Assembly: GCA_964019155.1 (NCBI GenBank)
Contig: OZ025242.1
Location: forward strand, 85,684,033-85,748,032
Length of the DNA: 64,000 nt
Reading direction: 5' to 3'
From: Osedax fenrisi
Lineage: Eukaryota; Annelida; Polychaeta; Sabellida; Siboglinidae
Shown here: positions 13,101 through 27,100 of the stretch, in pieces
Layout of the letters: every line of letters starts with the position of its first letter
How positions within the stretch are numbered: the first letter of the stretch is position 1
Position numbers and translations under genes: made by a program
Notes under the pieces: model-generated
Database searches by the model: none
Told to the model about the DNA's origin: nothing
Seen by the model: only the letters and a program-made list of their open reading frames with translations

Positions 13101-16100
13101 CAGCCTTGGCTTTACTAGTGGTGCACAACCGGCCGTTGTGTACCAGAGACTCATTACGGGTGGATCCCTGGCTCTTATCGCTCAGGGACTTAACCACCCT
13201 CCAAATCTTGTTTGGATCTGCTGTGTCCGCCGCGTCCTCTAGAAACTCCACCCATCTTCGCTCCTTCTCCTTGCGGATTAGGGCCTGGACACTCCTGCAG
13301 GCTTCAACCCACTCCCTGCGGTTGTCCCCGAGTGTCCTCCTGAGCGAGTTTCTAAACTTCACGGCTTCCCTTAAGTCCCTGGTCATCCAGGCCTTACCAT
13401 TGGCCGAGGACTTCACCTTTCCAATGAACGAGTTGGCAGCTTCCGTAATGGAAACTACCAGACTCGTCATTCTAGCGTCCAGTGAAGCTCGACCAATGCT
13501 GTCTTTTTGTACTAGCACAGCCATTTCTACTTGGTTGGAAAAGCCCTCGAAATCCGCCTTGCTCCAATTCCACCTCAAACTCCTTGAAGTAGTGGGTTTA
13601 AGCGTAGTGATCGGTATATCGAGAGTTATCAAAATCGGTAGGTGATCTGAACCCATGCAGTCCATAACGCCCCATTCCACCTTGTCCAGCCAACTATTGT
13701 GGACTAGAGTGACATCGGGTGCGCTACGACCGCCCGTACCGACATTGACCCTGGTGGCCTCCCCATCATTCGCCACGCTGAAGTTCTTCTCTACCAGCCA
13801 ATCCTCAACTTTTTCTCCCAGCCTATCTTCCGGCTGCCAACTGTCCCACAGTCTCGAGTGGGCATTCAAGTCACCCCCAACAATGGTATTCTCAGCGTAC
13901 GGTAGTTCCCGAGTATCAAACTCACTACCTTGTTGAGACCCTCTAGTGGGGGGACAGTACACGTTGGCGCACATCGTTTTGCTGAGAGATGCTAAGTTGA
14001 TATTGACTAGCAGAATCTCCAACAGCGATCCTTCTACAGCTTCGGTGTGAGACACCACTGTGAAGGGAATATCTTCCTTGACGAATGTGATGAGTCCACC
14101 ACCTCTTCCAACTCCGCGGTCCTTCCTGATCGTAGTGTAACCCTTCAGCTTCGGGTCTGGGTCAGTTGCTCTAAGCTTGGACTCCTGGATCATGATGACA
14201 TCAGACTTTGAAGATTTGGCCCTGTCTTCCAACTCGACCATCTTCGTCTTGATGCCATTTGCGTTCCACTGCATCAGCTTCAGGTTTTGTCGAAGTTCTA
14301 CTTCGACCTTCCTTACCTTTGTTATGGATTGGATAGCGGCGAGATCCGTGCTCGCGCTGTTCGCACTGGACGAACATCCACCACATAACCATCTTTCTGC
14401 AGCGAGAACCATAACCAGTTCCGCTCTTGATAGCTTAGAGCAACTCTTGTGCGATTCTCTCCCACACCCTGTACATAACAGTGGTGAGGACGTGCGCCTC
14501 AAGCTCCTGTAGCAAAGCAAGCAGAGCCTCGTATTGGCCGCTGTGGCCGGGCTCCTTGCTACCCCTATCGTCTGGCCAACAAGAATGTTAGTCCTCAAGG
14601 GGGCAACGGATGCCTGCAATGCTACCGGGGTTAATGGCCTGACCTGAGGGTTTTTACACGACACACATTCCCAAACTCCTCTGCTTTGGGCGGCTCTCTT
14701 TAGCAGGCTACAACATTCCTGCTTATGTGATAGGTCTCCGCACCCAACACAAGTCAGGAATGTCTGGTTGTTCCTCAGGACCTTACCGCATACCTTGCAG
14801 GAAGGCCCTGGGTTTTTCTCCACATCACCCGCTCGGGTGATTAGCACCCGAGGCAACCAGGCCGAGTCCTGTTGTCCGGGAGGATAAAAAATATCCGTGT
14901 TTCTGGGGGAGTAGCAGACCCTCCGAGCCTGGGGCTCGAGAGCTGGTCTTGCCGGGGGGAATATCCTTTTCGCCTCCCTGAGGGAGTACACGAAGCGCCA
15001 CGTGTAGGCCGGATACTGCTTCGCAGTTGTTGTTGTTGTTGTTGTTGAAATTATGTAGATGCATCTTTAATAATAACATTACTATAATGTGTGATTTATA
15101 TACAATATAATCACATATGATACAAATAACGAACACAGATGGTATATAATTCGAGTAGAAAGAGTGCGAGGTAATGTTGGTCGATAAAACATTTGTTAAC
15201 TTTCTTTTAAGATACAAATCGAGAGTTTTACAATAGTTGGGGAGTAGGTCAAATAGAATACAGTTGTGCTATATTTAAACAACAAATGAGAGAGTTTATA
15301 CAAGGCTATGCATAAGTGTGTGTATACAAGGCCATGTATAGGAGGGTAATAAATCTTTCTTTGTTTATGCTCACTTTAAAGATATTTGCCACCACAGTAA
15401 TAATCATTATGTAATTTTATTATATAATATGATCTAATTTATGATCTAAATAGGTGTAATAAATATTTCAAATTTAAGTGATAAAAATATAAAAGTGACC
15501 ACTAATGACTAATAAACTACTAAACTTCTATTATGATTGACATAACTTTATATTATGATAGATGCTTCACCTTTCTGATCGAATAATCAACGTTTATTAT
15601 CAAATAATATAATCAAAACAAATATTACCTTATAGGAATGTACGATACACTATATTAATGAAATCAAAAATAGTAATTCACATTATTATATATGATTTAA
15701 AAAATTCTATACCAAATACATATATATTTTAATATTAGCTAAATTATTGGATACATTGGAAACATATTTTTTTCAAATTGCAATTTTCGCATCTCTAATT
15801 ACAATGACAATCAAAGATAGCAGACTACTTAACTAAATAACAATAAGCTTTACGAGGTCATAGGTTTAATAATAATGCTTCAATATATAATGTTCACGGG
15901 TATAGATTTTCATTAAAGGATAGCATACCAATATTAGTTAGATATGGTGGTTTATGTTGTATATGTATGTTGGCTAAAAGGAAGGAGTTTATTTAATAAT
16001 AGTCGGTCAACTTTTAAATTAGTCAAAGATAATCCACTTAACATTCCATAAAGTGGAGTAAATATATAATACTAAATACTATATAATACATACTAAGTAA

Positions 16101-17888
16101 TATACATGTTCACTATATTAACTTAGTATAAACACTTTAAAAGTAGAGGTTTAATTAATGTAGACAAAGTCACTGAATCGTAGATAAGTTGTTGTTTTTA
16201 GGATATATGACACTGAAGTTAATACATGTAATTGATAGGTTACATTAATGATATGTAAATTAGATTCTATAAATAGATGATCAAAGCGACAATAGAATAT
16301 CTATAAATAGACTAGAGTAATGATGGAGTACACCTATTAATAGGTGATGACAATAACAATTGGCTTAGTTATGTACATACACATAGGTAAACAATGGCTG
16401 TTTGGCCTTGACCTTAAAGCTAGTTCTATAGTTATCATAGAATGTATTAATAATGCAGAGATAATATGCATTAAGGGGCCTCCTATGAAAATATGATATG
16501 TAAAACCACCATTTTTTTAAAAGTCCAACTTTATAAGGATTTTAACTATTTTTACATAATTTTTCATAGATAATAATACATAATTCTATACGACCACCAT
16601 TTTTTATTGATAAAATATATATCATTTCTAACGCTAAGATTAAATGTATGATTTTGTTTAGAAGTGAACATAAGTAGAGAAACATGTTACATGCAATTAA
16701 TACATGATATGTGTTATCTGAATATAGTGAAAATGTCAACAATTTATATTACAGAATAAACTGCTAATAAACTTCTAGTAGTGGAGTAATATTTATCACA
16801 TTAATATGCGATGTGATAAAACAGCATTTATACTTATTAATAAAGACATTTTAGGCAACAATTTTACATAAAATGGTGGATAAATGATTATATAAATTAT
16901 TTTTAGTTAAACATAAAATATATTTTTATAAATGCTAAATACGAAGTAGATTAAACTAGCCCCCAACTGATAATGAAATACAGGTACACTTAACCCGCAG
17001 TTTAGTTATAACCCCGGATGGGTAGCACGTGTTATAACCCGAAAGAGCGGAGTAGGGGTGTATAATCTAGGGGTGGATGGGGTGGATAACCTGGGGGGGA
17101 GGAGGTGTTGGGGATATTTCGTCTTCCCTTTCTTCGCCTACGCTCGGCTGTTCCAGGCACTTCACTTCTCCGGACGTGTGCCTCGCGTTGTTCATGTTCA
17201 CAGAGTTCAGTCTCTCTTCCTGATGATGATGGGGTGATGAGGGGGGTGAGGGGGGTATAGATATGTTACTTAGTATATTTCACTACACCTTCTAATACTC
17301 GGCGATAATGAAGAGCCCCTCTTCCTAATGGGGGGGGATGGTGGTAGGGGATAAACGTAGGGTGGGGGTATCAGAGAAGGGTGAACGAGAGAATACGAAT
17401 GAGGTGCCTATAGAGATGTCCTACTTTATATACAGTTGGTTATACGTGAGTGACAAACCACAGATAAAGTCTCTCTTCCAGATAAACGGGTAGGATATCA
17501 AAGTAGGATGAAATATCAAAGTAGGGTGAGATATCAAAGTAGGGTGAACGATACAAGATGTACACGGGGGGGCGCATGTATATGTGTACTTTGTATACAT
17601 TTCGTAATACGCGCCCCGTGACGTAGCAGCGTAGTGTTGTTTACGTCGTTAATCAAGTTTACACATTAATTACGCATACAACCCCCGCGCCCCGCCCCCT
17701 AAACACCCAGGCCTCGAGCCTGCTAAGCATCGAGTTGGAACACGCGTCTATTAATAGATATGCCACTCGCAACGGAACGTGTTTGTTTACGAGCAAAATA
17801 AACAACCCGACGTGTAAATCACGCGAGCTTATTGTGGAATAGTGAAGGAACCCTGGTTTGTGTGTATGTGTATGTATGCATATATGTA

Positions 17889-17941
<53 letters not shown>

Positions 17942-20900
17942 TGTTGTTGTTGTTAAAGTATTTAAAATGTTAAACACATCATTAATATAATTATTCTATA
18001 ATGTGTAGCTAACAATATATTTCACACATAGATACAAATATCGAATGTATATAATTCGCACGATATTATAATGTGAAACGAACACCAATATGTGTGTGTG
18101 TGTATGCCTATGTGTGTGTGTATGCCTATGTGTGTGTGTGTGTACCTATGTGTGTGTGTGTATACCTATGTGTGTGTGTGTAGCTATTAACATAACTGTA
18201 AGCTATACTACGGGCCTCGTAATGACCCCACAACAATCTGTTACCTACAGTACCTAGTAGCTACTACAGTGTACCCAACTACCCTAGTAGTAGGTACTAC
18301 CTACTATTACTGTACTCGTACTGAGGTACTATAGTGTAGTTGAGCTACTTAGGTACTCTAGTACCTAAAGTTTAGGTAGCATGCAACTTAAGCCGGAGTG
18401 GCTCGGTAATTTTTTTTTGAAAATTGCTGCACATTTTTTTATATTAACTAGATAACATATTAAATTGAATACAAAAAAAAAATTAAAAAAATTAATTATT
18501 GGAGGTGCGCCACCTCATTAAAGTTTAACATGAAGAGATAGGAAGTTTAACATGGAGGAGATAGGAAATATTTGAAACTTCGATTTAACATCATTAAAAT
18601 TTTTTTTTTTAGTTTTATCTGCAATTATAGTTTTAATTATATATTTTTGTATAAGATAATATTTGTACAATATTTTTTTTCGATTTTCCAGGAAATTTCC
18701 AGGAAATTTTGGAAAAATACAAAATATTTTAATTTTAATTAAAAAAAAATTATTTATAAAAAAATATAAACATAAATATATATACATAAGTATATGAGTG
18801 TACTATTACATGAAATTAATTTTTAAAAAATAATGTATAGTATAAAATATGGTTATTTATTCACTATTTTAATGTAAAAATATGATAAATTTTATATTTG
18901 AAAAAAAAAAGTTTACGCACTATTACAAATTTTTTTTTTCAATCGACTGGATTAATAATAGTGTTTTTTTAAAGAATTTTAATCGTTAGAAATTTTTTTA
19001 AATATATTTTACTTTTTATCTTATTTTTTTATAAATTTTAAATTATTAGTTTGCTCTATCATTTTTTTTCTTTTGTAAATTTGTAAAAACCAAGATACAA
19101 CTCATATTATAGAATTTAAAGAGCTTTGTAAAAATATAAATTATATTAATTTTAGATAAAAAAATATTATTAAAAAAAAAAATCCCAATTTTCCCCATAT
19201 TGGTCAGAAATGCTGATATTTTTTTTATTTCTATAAATATTTAGATAGCTATATTTATAATATATATATTATGTTAATTTCATTATATAATATTCATTAT
19301 TGAATGAGTTATGTTATAATATGTATTATAAATAAATTAATACATTCATAATTTCTATCTACAAAATTAAACATTTTTACCAATTTTTTTTTCACAATTG
19401 TGGTCATAACTTTTTTTTAAATAAAAATTTAAAAAAACTAAGATATGAGTTCTATTATAGAATTTGATAAGCATTCCAACTATACAAATTTTATTATAAT
19501 AGCATAAATATATAAAATCTCATTTTAGTACCAATATCCCATATTCGAATATCTTTATAGTTATTATTTATACAGTAAGATTAGCCGATTATATCCATAT
19601 ATGTTGTTATTTGTCATTTAGTAAATGGTTTGGGGTTATATAAAATATAAAAAGGTGTATTAGTAAGAAGGTTCGTGGTTAAAAAGTATAATAAAATGAA
19701 TATAAATTTGAAAATTAGTTGTTTATAATGGTTTATAATGTAATTGTCATGTGATTTCAATATAGGTAATAGCGGTATTTTTTCGATAGAAAAATATTTA
19801 TAGGTATTTTTAAAAGCTCTGGCGCACGGCGAATACTACATGTAAAAAAAAAAAAGTATACCATTGTGACAGAAATACTCCAAATATAAAATGCTAGAAG
19901 GTGCAGCAATTTTCAACAAAAAAAGTCCGAGCCGCTCCGGCTTAATGCAACTGAATGAGATGAGATACAATCTTATAATAAAGAGTATTTCTAAAATAAT
20001 AGAATTAACTTCAGTGTAATGTTGATATCAATAGATAACAAGTGAATGATTGTCTGGCTAGGCTGATGCCTCTATAGCCTGGCAATAATGCACTCACATA
20101 CATACATGATGATAACAATGCAGCGGGAGTAGGATAAGTTTGACATACAGAATATACTTCAACACACCCACACCCACACACACCCACGAACACACACAAA
20201 CACCCACACACACCCACGAACACACCCACACACACCCACCCGCACCCACATTCTAGTATGGGCGAGCTAGCTGTTAACATGTAACAGGCTGTAAGGCACA
20301 GTTCTAGCAACCACGCACGCACACACACACTACCGCTGTTAATAGAGCACATAGATGCTGTGATGTTGCGGGGTCCACTCCTTCCTACACACGAAGAGTG
20401 AAGTAAGTTGGTGTGACATATGACACGTAATGGTAGGTTGTGGAGTTAGTATGTATTAGCGTTACCTATAGTTACGATATCATCACTGAACAGGTATAGG
20501 TTTATATATCGGATCATGGTTTGATGCACGATCAATTTATTCAATTTATTCAATTTTTACTTATCATAGAATAATATCATCATAATATATACACATAATA
20601 TTAGAAATATACGAGATATATACGTATACTTTATACTTATTAATGTATTATAATTGTGAACTTTATTTAGTGTTTAACATTAATATTTCGTGACAGGCTA
20701 TTAGCAAAGCCCATGGTCTGGCAATAACTGTCAAACATTGTATTCACAGTCTAATTATTTATTAAGACACACCCACTTTGAATTGGTCCTATTATAATTG
20801 TCTTTGTTATTTACATACAATTTATTTAAATTTGTTATATAATATATGATATAAATGTTATATATATAATTACTTAACCTAGAGACTAATTGAGTACATT

Positions 20901-21066
20901 TAATATTTATAATCATTATTAGATACAATTATTACTTATAGATTCATATAATTCTAAATACTTAAAATAATGTATTATAATATAAATATTTTAATATTAA
21001 TATAAAATTATTTTCAAATTAAATATTCTAATAAAACACAATTTATATAAATTGTATGTATATTTG

Positions 21067-21156
<90 letters not shown>

Positions 21157-24147
21157 TATATTTATATAATTATGTGCATAAGTATAAATAGAGTATATCA
21201 TATATGAAATATTAGATCATGCCATTTTGTTATTATGATCAACTAATAGCTACAAGAATGAGATTGTGTGATATTGATGATATTGTAATGTAATTAGTAT
21301 CATCGGAAATCTTATTAGATTTATAATATAAGTCATATTTTAGTTTTTTTAATTTTATTTAAACAAAATCTATTATAAAAAATGTGGTAAAAATGTGATA
21401 GCTTAAATTTATTTTGTTATGAATTATAATTATTATAAAAAAATAGAATTTATCATAACATGAAATATGCCAATTAAATGTTTACAAAATAATAATGCAC
21501 CTATTTCTAAATAATATTAATATTATAAATAAAAGTATGCATATATTTTATATTTCTATTGTAATAATTACATAAAATAATAATATGATTTTAAAATTAT
21601 TTGTTATCTGGTTTCTATTTACCAAAGACATTACAATATTATTAATCCGGTTATTAATATCTATGATATAATTAAATACCAATGTTTCCTATACACTTTG
21701 GTGGAGTTATACATTAAAATGTACATAGGCTTAATAGGTGACCATGTATCATGGGCTTTGATATTAGTATGCTTTTATATCATATAGTGAACATTATGTT
21801 ATTATTCAAGATCTATTTGGGTTAATTATATTTAAAATAATATAATACCCTATAAAGTTATATTATATATAAGATTATAAGGTATTATATATAACATAAC
21901 ATAACAGTATTATATTTCGTTGATGTAGATTGTATACTTATCTTTATATATTTACGATTATACAAATAATATTTTATATAACTTAATAATTATTATTAAA
22001 ATATTGCATTTAGTTTAAACATGATTTTATAAACCTATACATATTTATTATAACTTTAATAATATTATTACTCTAAATAATGTTATACATGTATAACTAT
22101 GATTTAAAGAAATGTCAAATTACTATGCGGTTGTCATACTAGATTACTTTTCTATTAATCTCGTATAATAAAATATACCTGTATTATATTCATATTTACA
22201 GATTACATTAATTAAAAATAGTCATTAAACTTAGTATACTATCTACCTATATACTTAAAAATTGTATTAATATGTGTATATTACTATTACATAAGGTTGT
22301 CTCAGATTATTTCACTATTCATCGCATTAATTGTTCATTTTTCCAAAATTATCGTATCCCAGATTAACAGTATTCATATTTCTTATTTTTAATTCACATT
22401 TATATAAAGTGTGTACGATAAAATATATATATGTGATAAAGTGTATTTTAATAAAATATTATATAGTGTACTTGATTTTTTATTTAAAAATAGTAGTTTT
22501 TTACAAGATTATAACTGGATGGACGGCATAATCGCATGGTTTACTTGTAATGGAACATGTGTATACACTCTCAGGGACACTCTTGATGGCTACTAGTGTG
22601 TGAGAGGGTGTGGGTGTGGGTGTGTTATAATGTCACATGTAATACATATACACACATACATGCATGCACACACACACACACACACACATACATAACTGGT
22701 AGGTATTATTTGTTATATTTGTTATTAATGTATAATATTAATGTATAATAAAAGGACAGGACGTCTGCTAACGGAAACTTTTATATTCCGCATGAGTGAT
22801 TTTATCGTATTGCATCATGGTACAAATTTGAATTTGATATAAAAATTAATGTAAAAACTCATTTTTAAATCAATAATTTTCATATGATTATATTTAATTC
22901 ATAATATAAAAAACATTGTTAAATTTGAACCTAATTTATAAATAAATTCGTAATTCGAATAAAATATTTATATAGAAATACAATTAAAAATATGAATGCA
23001 TTTTATTTTACAATTTTACCCTTAATATCTTTGATTCAAAGATTTAAATCAATGAAATATAATTAAATATACCACTGAAAAGTATCTAGCTCAGAGCACA
23101 AACAGTACTTTCCTTGATATAATACTTGATATTTCTTATAACTTAAATTTAGTATTTATTTGGTGTATATAGTTTGAAAAGTATTAGAATAATTTGAAAT
23201 CTACAAGACCAATTTAAATGTATACACAATGCATAAGAACTATAGTTTCTATATGGGATATAGTTTCAATATTATATCATGTTTTAATTACACAATTGTT
23301 ATAGAAATAGGCTGTTTATATTTATTTAAAATTTCGTTATTATAAAGTGAAATAGATTTGAAATATTCACCATGTATTGTATATAATATATATATATTAT
23401 ATATATAGTGATGAATATCTTGCATGTGTGATTTAAAATAAACCTACTGTATATATCATATGTAATAGGTGTACTACTTATTATCCAACAATGAGTAATT
23501 AAGTAATCAAAAGTAAGTCAATAAAAACGTACAACTTGTATATAAAGTTAAAAAAAATAAACAAATTGCCATAGGTGCTACAATCAATATATTACCAAGG
23601 ACACGATGTCCTACCATCACACATATTAATGGGCAGCAGTATACCGTATACCGTAACTTGTATATACTCTCTACTATGCGGTGACCTTGGTAAATAATCT
23701 AGGTCAATGTCACGAGCATATTCAAGGACATATACAGTCTGACTCATCATCATAGTAGAAGGTCAGTGAAAATAATGTCTTAGTGGTTCCGATATAAACA
23801 GACAATGACGTAATAGAGTGTCATTACACAACAATGGTACGATAGAATAGATGAGAGAGATAGTGACGTAACACTGCAGCATTCAAACAGCGGTAACACA
23901 TGGAGAGATGTTATAATGAGGCCAAAGTACACTGAGAGAGTGTACTCCCCGGTATTACGTAACGATTAACGGTGCACGTGACAATGAGTCATGTTCTATC
24001 AGGTAATGACAGCTCTCTCTCTATCTCGTTACAATCACATGATTTAGGTGCATCAGCACTTATTAACTTTTACTGGTGGAAACGATTATAATATACACAC
24101 ATACATACATATTATATATATATATACAAATGCATATACAAAAATAT

Positions 24148-24182
<35 letters not shown>

Positions 24183-27100
24183 TTGTAGATAGGTAGTAGT
24201 GATATCTAGTGACCATAAAAGATAACACTAGTAGTATTAATCACTCGCTAGGTGTAGATACCGGTTACGGTTGCATAACTATTGCGTCATATCTATCGTA
24301 CGTGAATCTGGTGACCGTGACAAACATGTAGGTTACATAACTCCGAGGGGCGTGGCTACGACGTACGCACATTACAGTGGGGGCGGGTGGGGGAGGGGGT
24401 GTTCACAGAGCTAGAGAGACTAGTTTTCTCTCTAGCTCTATGGGGGTGTTCTATTGAATTCTAACGTCTGTGGGTCACGCTAGTAAGAACAATAACGACG
24501 ACGACAGGGGGCATTGTTGACCGGTGATAAACACGTGAGTATAACAATGGAGGCGGCGTGGGTGGTATCTATTGTTATTATAGCGAGAGAGGCGGGGGGG
24601 GGGGGCGGGTGGGGGGGGTGATGTTTACCTCTTGAGAGATGTAGACGCTACTGTGCGGCACACTGTGCGCACACACTCGCGCACACTATGCATGCTGATG
24701 ACCGCACCACATCAATGGAATAAGATCTCCAGGCAACATGTGCGGCGCATAGAGATACGTGTGTGTGTGTGTGATTGTGTGTGATTGTGTGTGTGTGATT
24801 GTGTGTGTGTGGGTGCGTGTGGGTGTGTGATTGTGTGCTATATTTAGATAAGCGAGGAGAGAGGAGAGAAGATTGATCGTTATCAATCTATTCATATGTA
24901 TATTTACACATGAAATAGGTAGGTAGAACAGATTAAACAGCTGTAAGCTACATATATAGAAGTTCTTATTAAGAGGGTTTTGTTGTAGACAACTGCACCC
25001 AGCACTTTTGATGTTTTTCCAACAAATAAGCAGATAATAAATAATCAGTTTCATAATCAATTATATCAGTCCTATTTATTTAGTTTAAATCATTGGAATA
25101 TATATGTATTAGATAGTTTGTCCCACCCACTTTAAAATCCTTAACATGTAAATAGATAGAAAATTACTAGTTTTAAAAACTCTCCAACTTGAAATATTGT
25201 TACATCATTTATTCGCATTTGTAATAATAATACTTCATTCTATAATATGATTGTCTTTTTTTTTATTATATACATTTGTTTTATAATAGGAGTAATTCAA
25301 AAAAAAATTATAGATAAATAATTATATATCTTGTTTACAATATAATATTTTTTTTTTTTAAATACAAATTTGAATGTAGTGGTTGCATTCGCAGCTTAAT
25401 CTTCCCCTTAATAAATACATTGGCATATATGTATAACTGTGTGTGTATGTGTGTGTATGACCCATACTTTGGGTGCTTATGGTATGTGAGTATGGGTATA
25501 TATATATATATATTTAAAATGCATACACAATAAGTTAATACGAATGCACATATAGATGCACTTATTGATTATTCAACACTACCACTACTACCACTATCTG
25601 CTGCTGCTGCTGCTGTGAGTGTCTTCTGTGAGCAATACCCCTAAGGGCCTTAGGCTAACTATAAGGCACACCACTGTGGTAGAACACTGTGCTAAGCTCA
25701 ATAATTAATTAGTTGTTGGTTAAAAGAAACAACAAATAATGCGTTCTTTCTTTCTCTTAATAAGCGTGCCTATGATTTCTATTGTGTCGAGAATATCGTA
25801 TCTCACGTCATATGTTTGTAGTACAAACTTTGTATACGTACAGACATTTCTATAGTACACGTACAGCCATTTCTATAGTATACATACAGACATTTCTATA
25901 GTACACGTACAGACATTTCTATAGTACACGTACAGACATTTCTATAGTACACGTACAGACATTTCTATAGTACACGTACAGACATTTCTATAGTACACAT
26001 ACAGACATTTCTATAGTACACATACAGACATTTCTATAGTACACATACAGACATTTCTATAGTATACATACAGACATTTCTATAGTATACGTACAGACAT
26101 TTCTATAGTATACATACAGACATTTCTATAGTATACATACAGACATTTCTATAGTATACATACAGCCATTTCTATAGTACACGTACAGCCATTTCTATAG
26201 TATACATACAGACATTTCTATAGTACACGTACAGCCATTTATATAGTATACATACAGACATTTCTATAGTACACGTACAGACATTTCTATAGTACACGTA
26301 CAGCCATTTCTATAGTATACATACAGACATTTCTATAGTACACGTACAGCCATTTCTATAGTACACGTACAGCCATTTCTATAGTATACATACAGACATT
26401 TCTATAGTACACGTACAGCCATTTCTATAGTATACATACAGACATTTCTATAGAATATATGTCTTGATATGTGTTATGAACATATTAGGGGCGCTGGAAC
26501 GATTTTGTATGTAGGGACCAACCAATCAAAATAAATTCTGTGGTAAAAGTAGGGGGTGGGGACCAATACATAGGTGGTCACCCTAGATTTTAAAGTGGGG
26601 GGACATATCCCCCCGCCCCCCCTGTTTCAGCGCCCCTAGAACATATCGTTTTGCAGCACTTACATAGGGTAGGTCGCCGATAGTGCGTTGTGTACACATT
26701 GTACACTGTATACGATTGTGTATAACTCAGTGTATAAGATTGTATATATATATTGTGTATAAGAATATGTATAAGAATATGTATAAGAATGTATATAAGC
26801 CTGTTTATAAGACTGTATATAATAATCTATATAATACCGCGTCAACTTAACAATCGCATGTAAACAATACACGCCTAAAAAGTCATAATGGTCATTCATT
26901 AGTCAGAGAACAATGCCTGTTACGCAATATACGAGATTCTTACGCAATAGCACCGTTACGCAATAATACGTATTCACCGTATATAACTCGGTAGTGCACA
27001 GGGTATGACGCATATCTATAAATAGATTACAGTAACGCACACTAAGAGAGGCGCGCACTCGACCGACAGTGCTAGAATACCCCGTGTGTGCACAGCCTGC

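Noticed and set aside
12755..13645. 296-residue plus-strand open frame, and other frames within 10.5-15.0 kb
   Set aside because: Antisense or off-frame shadows of the LINE ORF, with no domain signal.
14825..15217. Minus-strand frame crossing the LINE 5' end that begins with an ATG in flanking DNA
   Set aside because: Different frame from the polyprotein; it reads through (CAA)n as poly-Asn and stops within the element. No evidence it supplies the missing start.
25832..26455. CRISPR-like array
   Set aside because: Contiguous 23-bp tandem repeat without unique spacers, in an animal genome.
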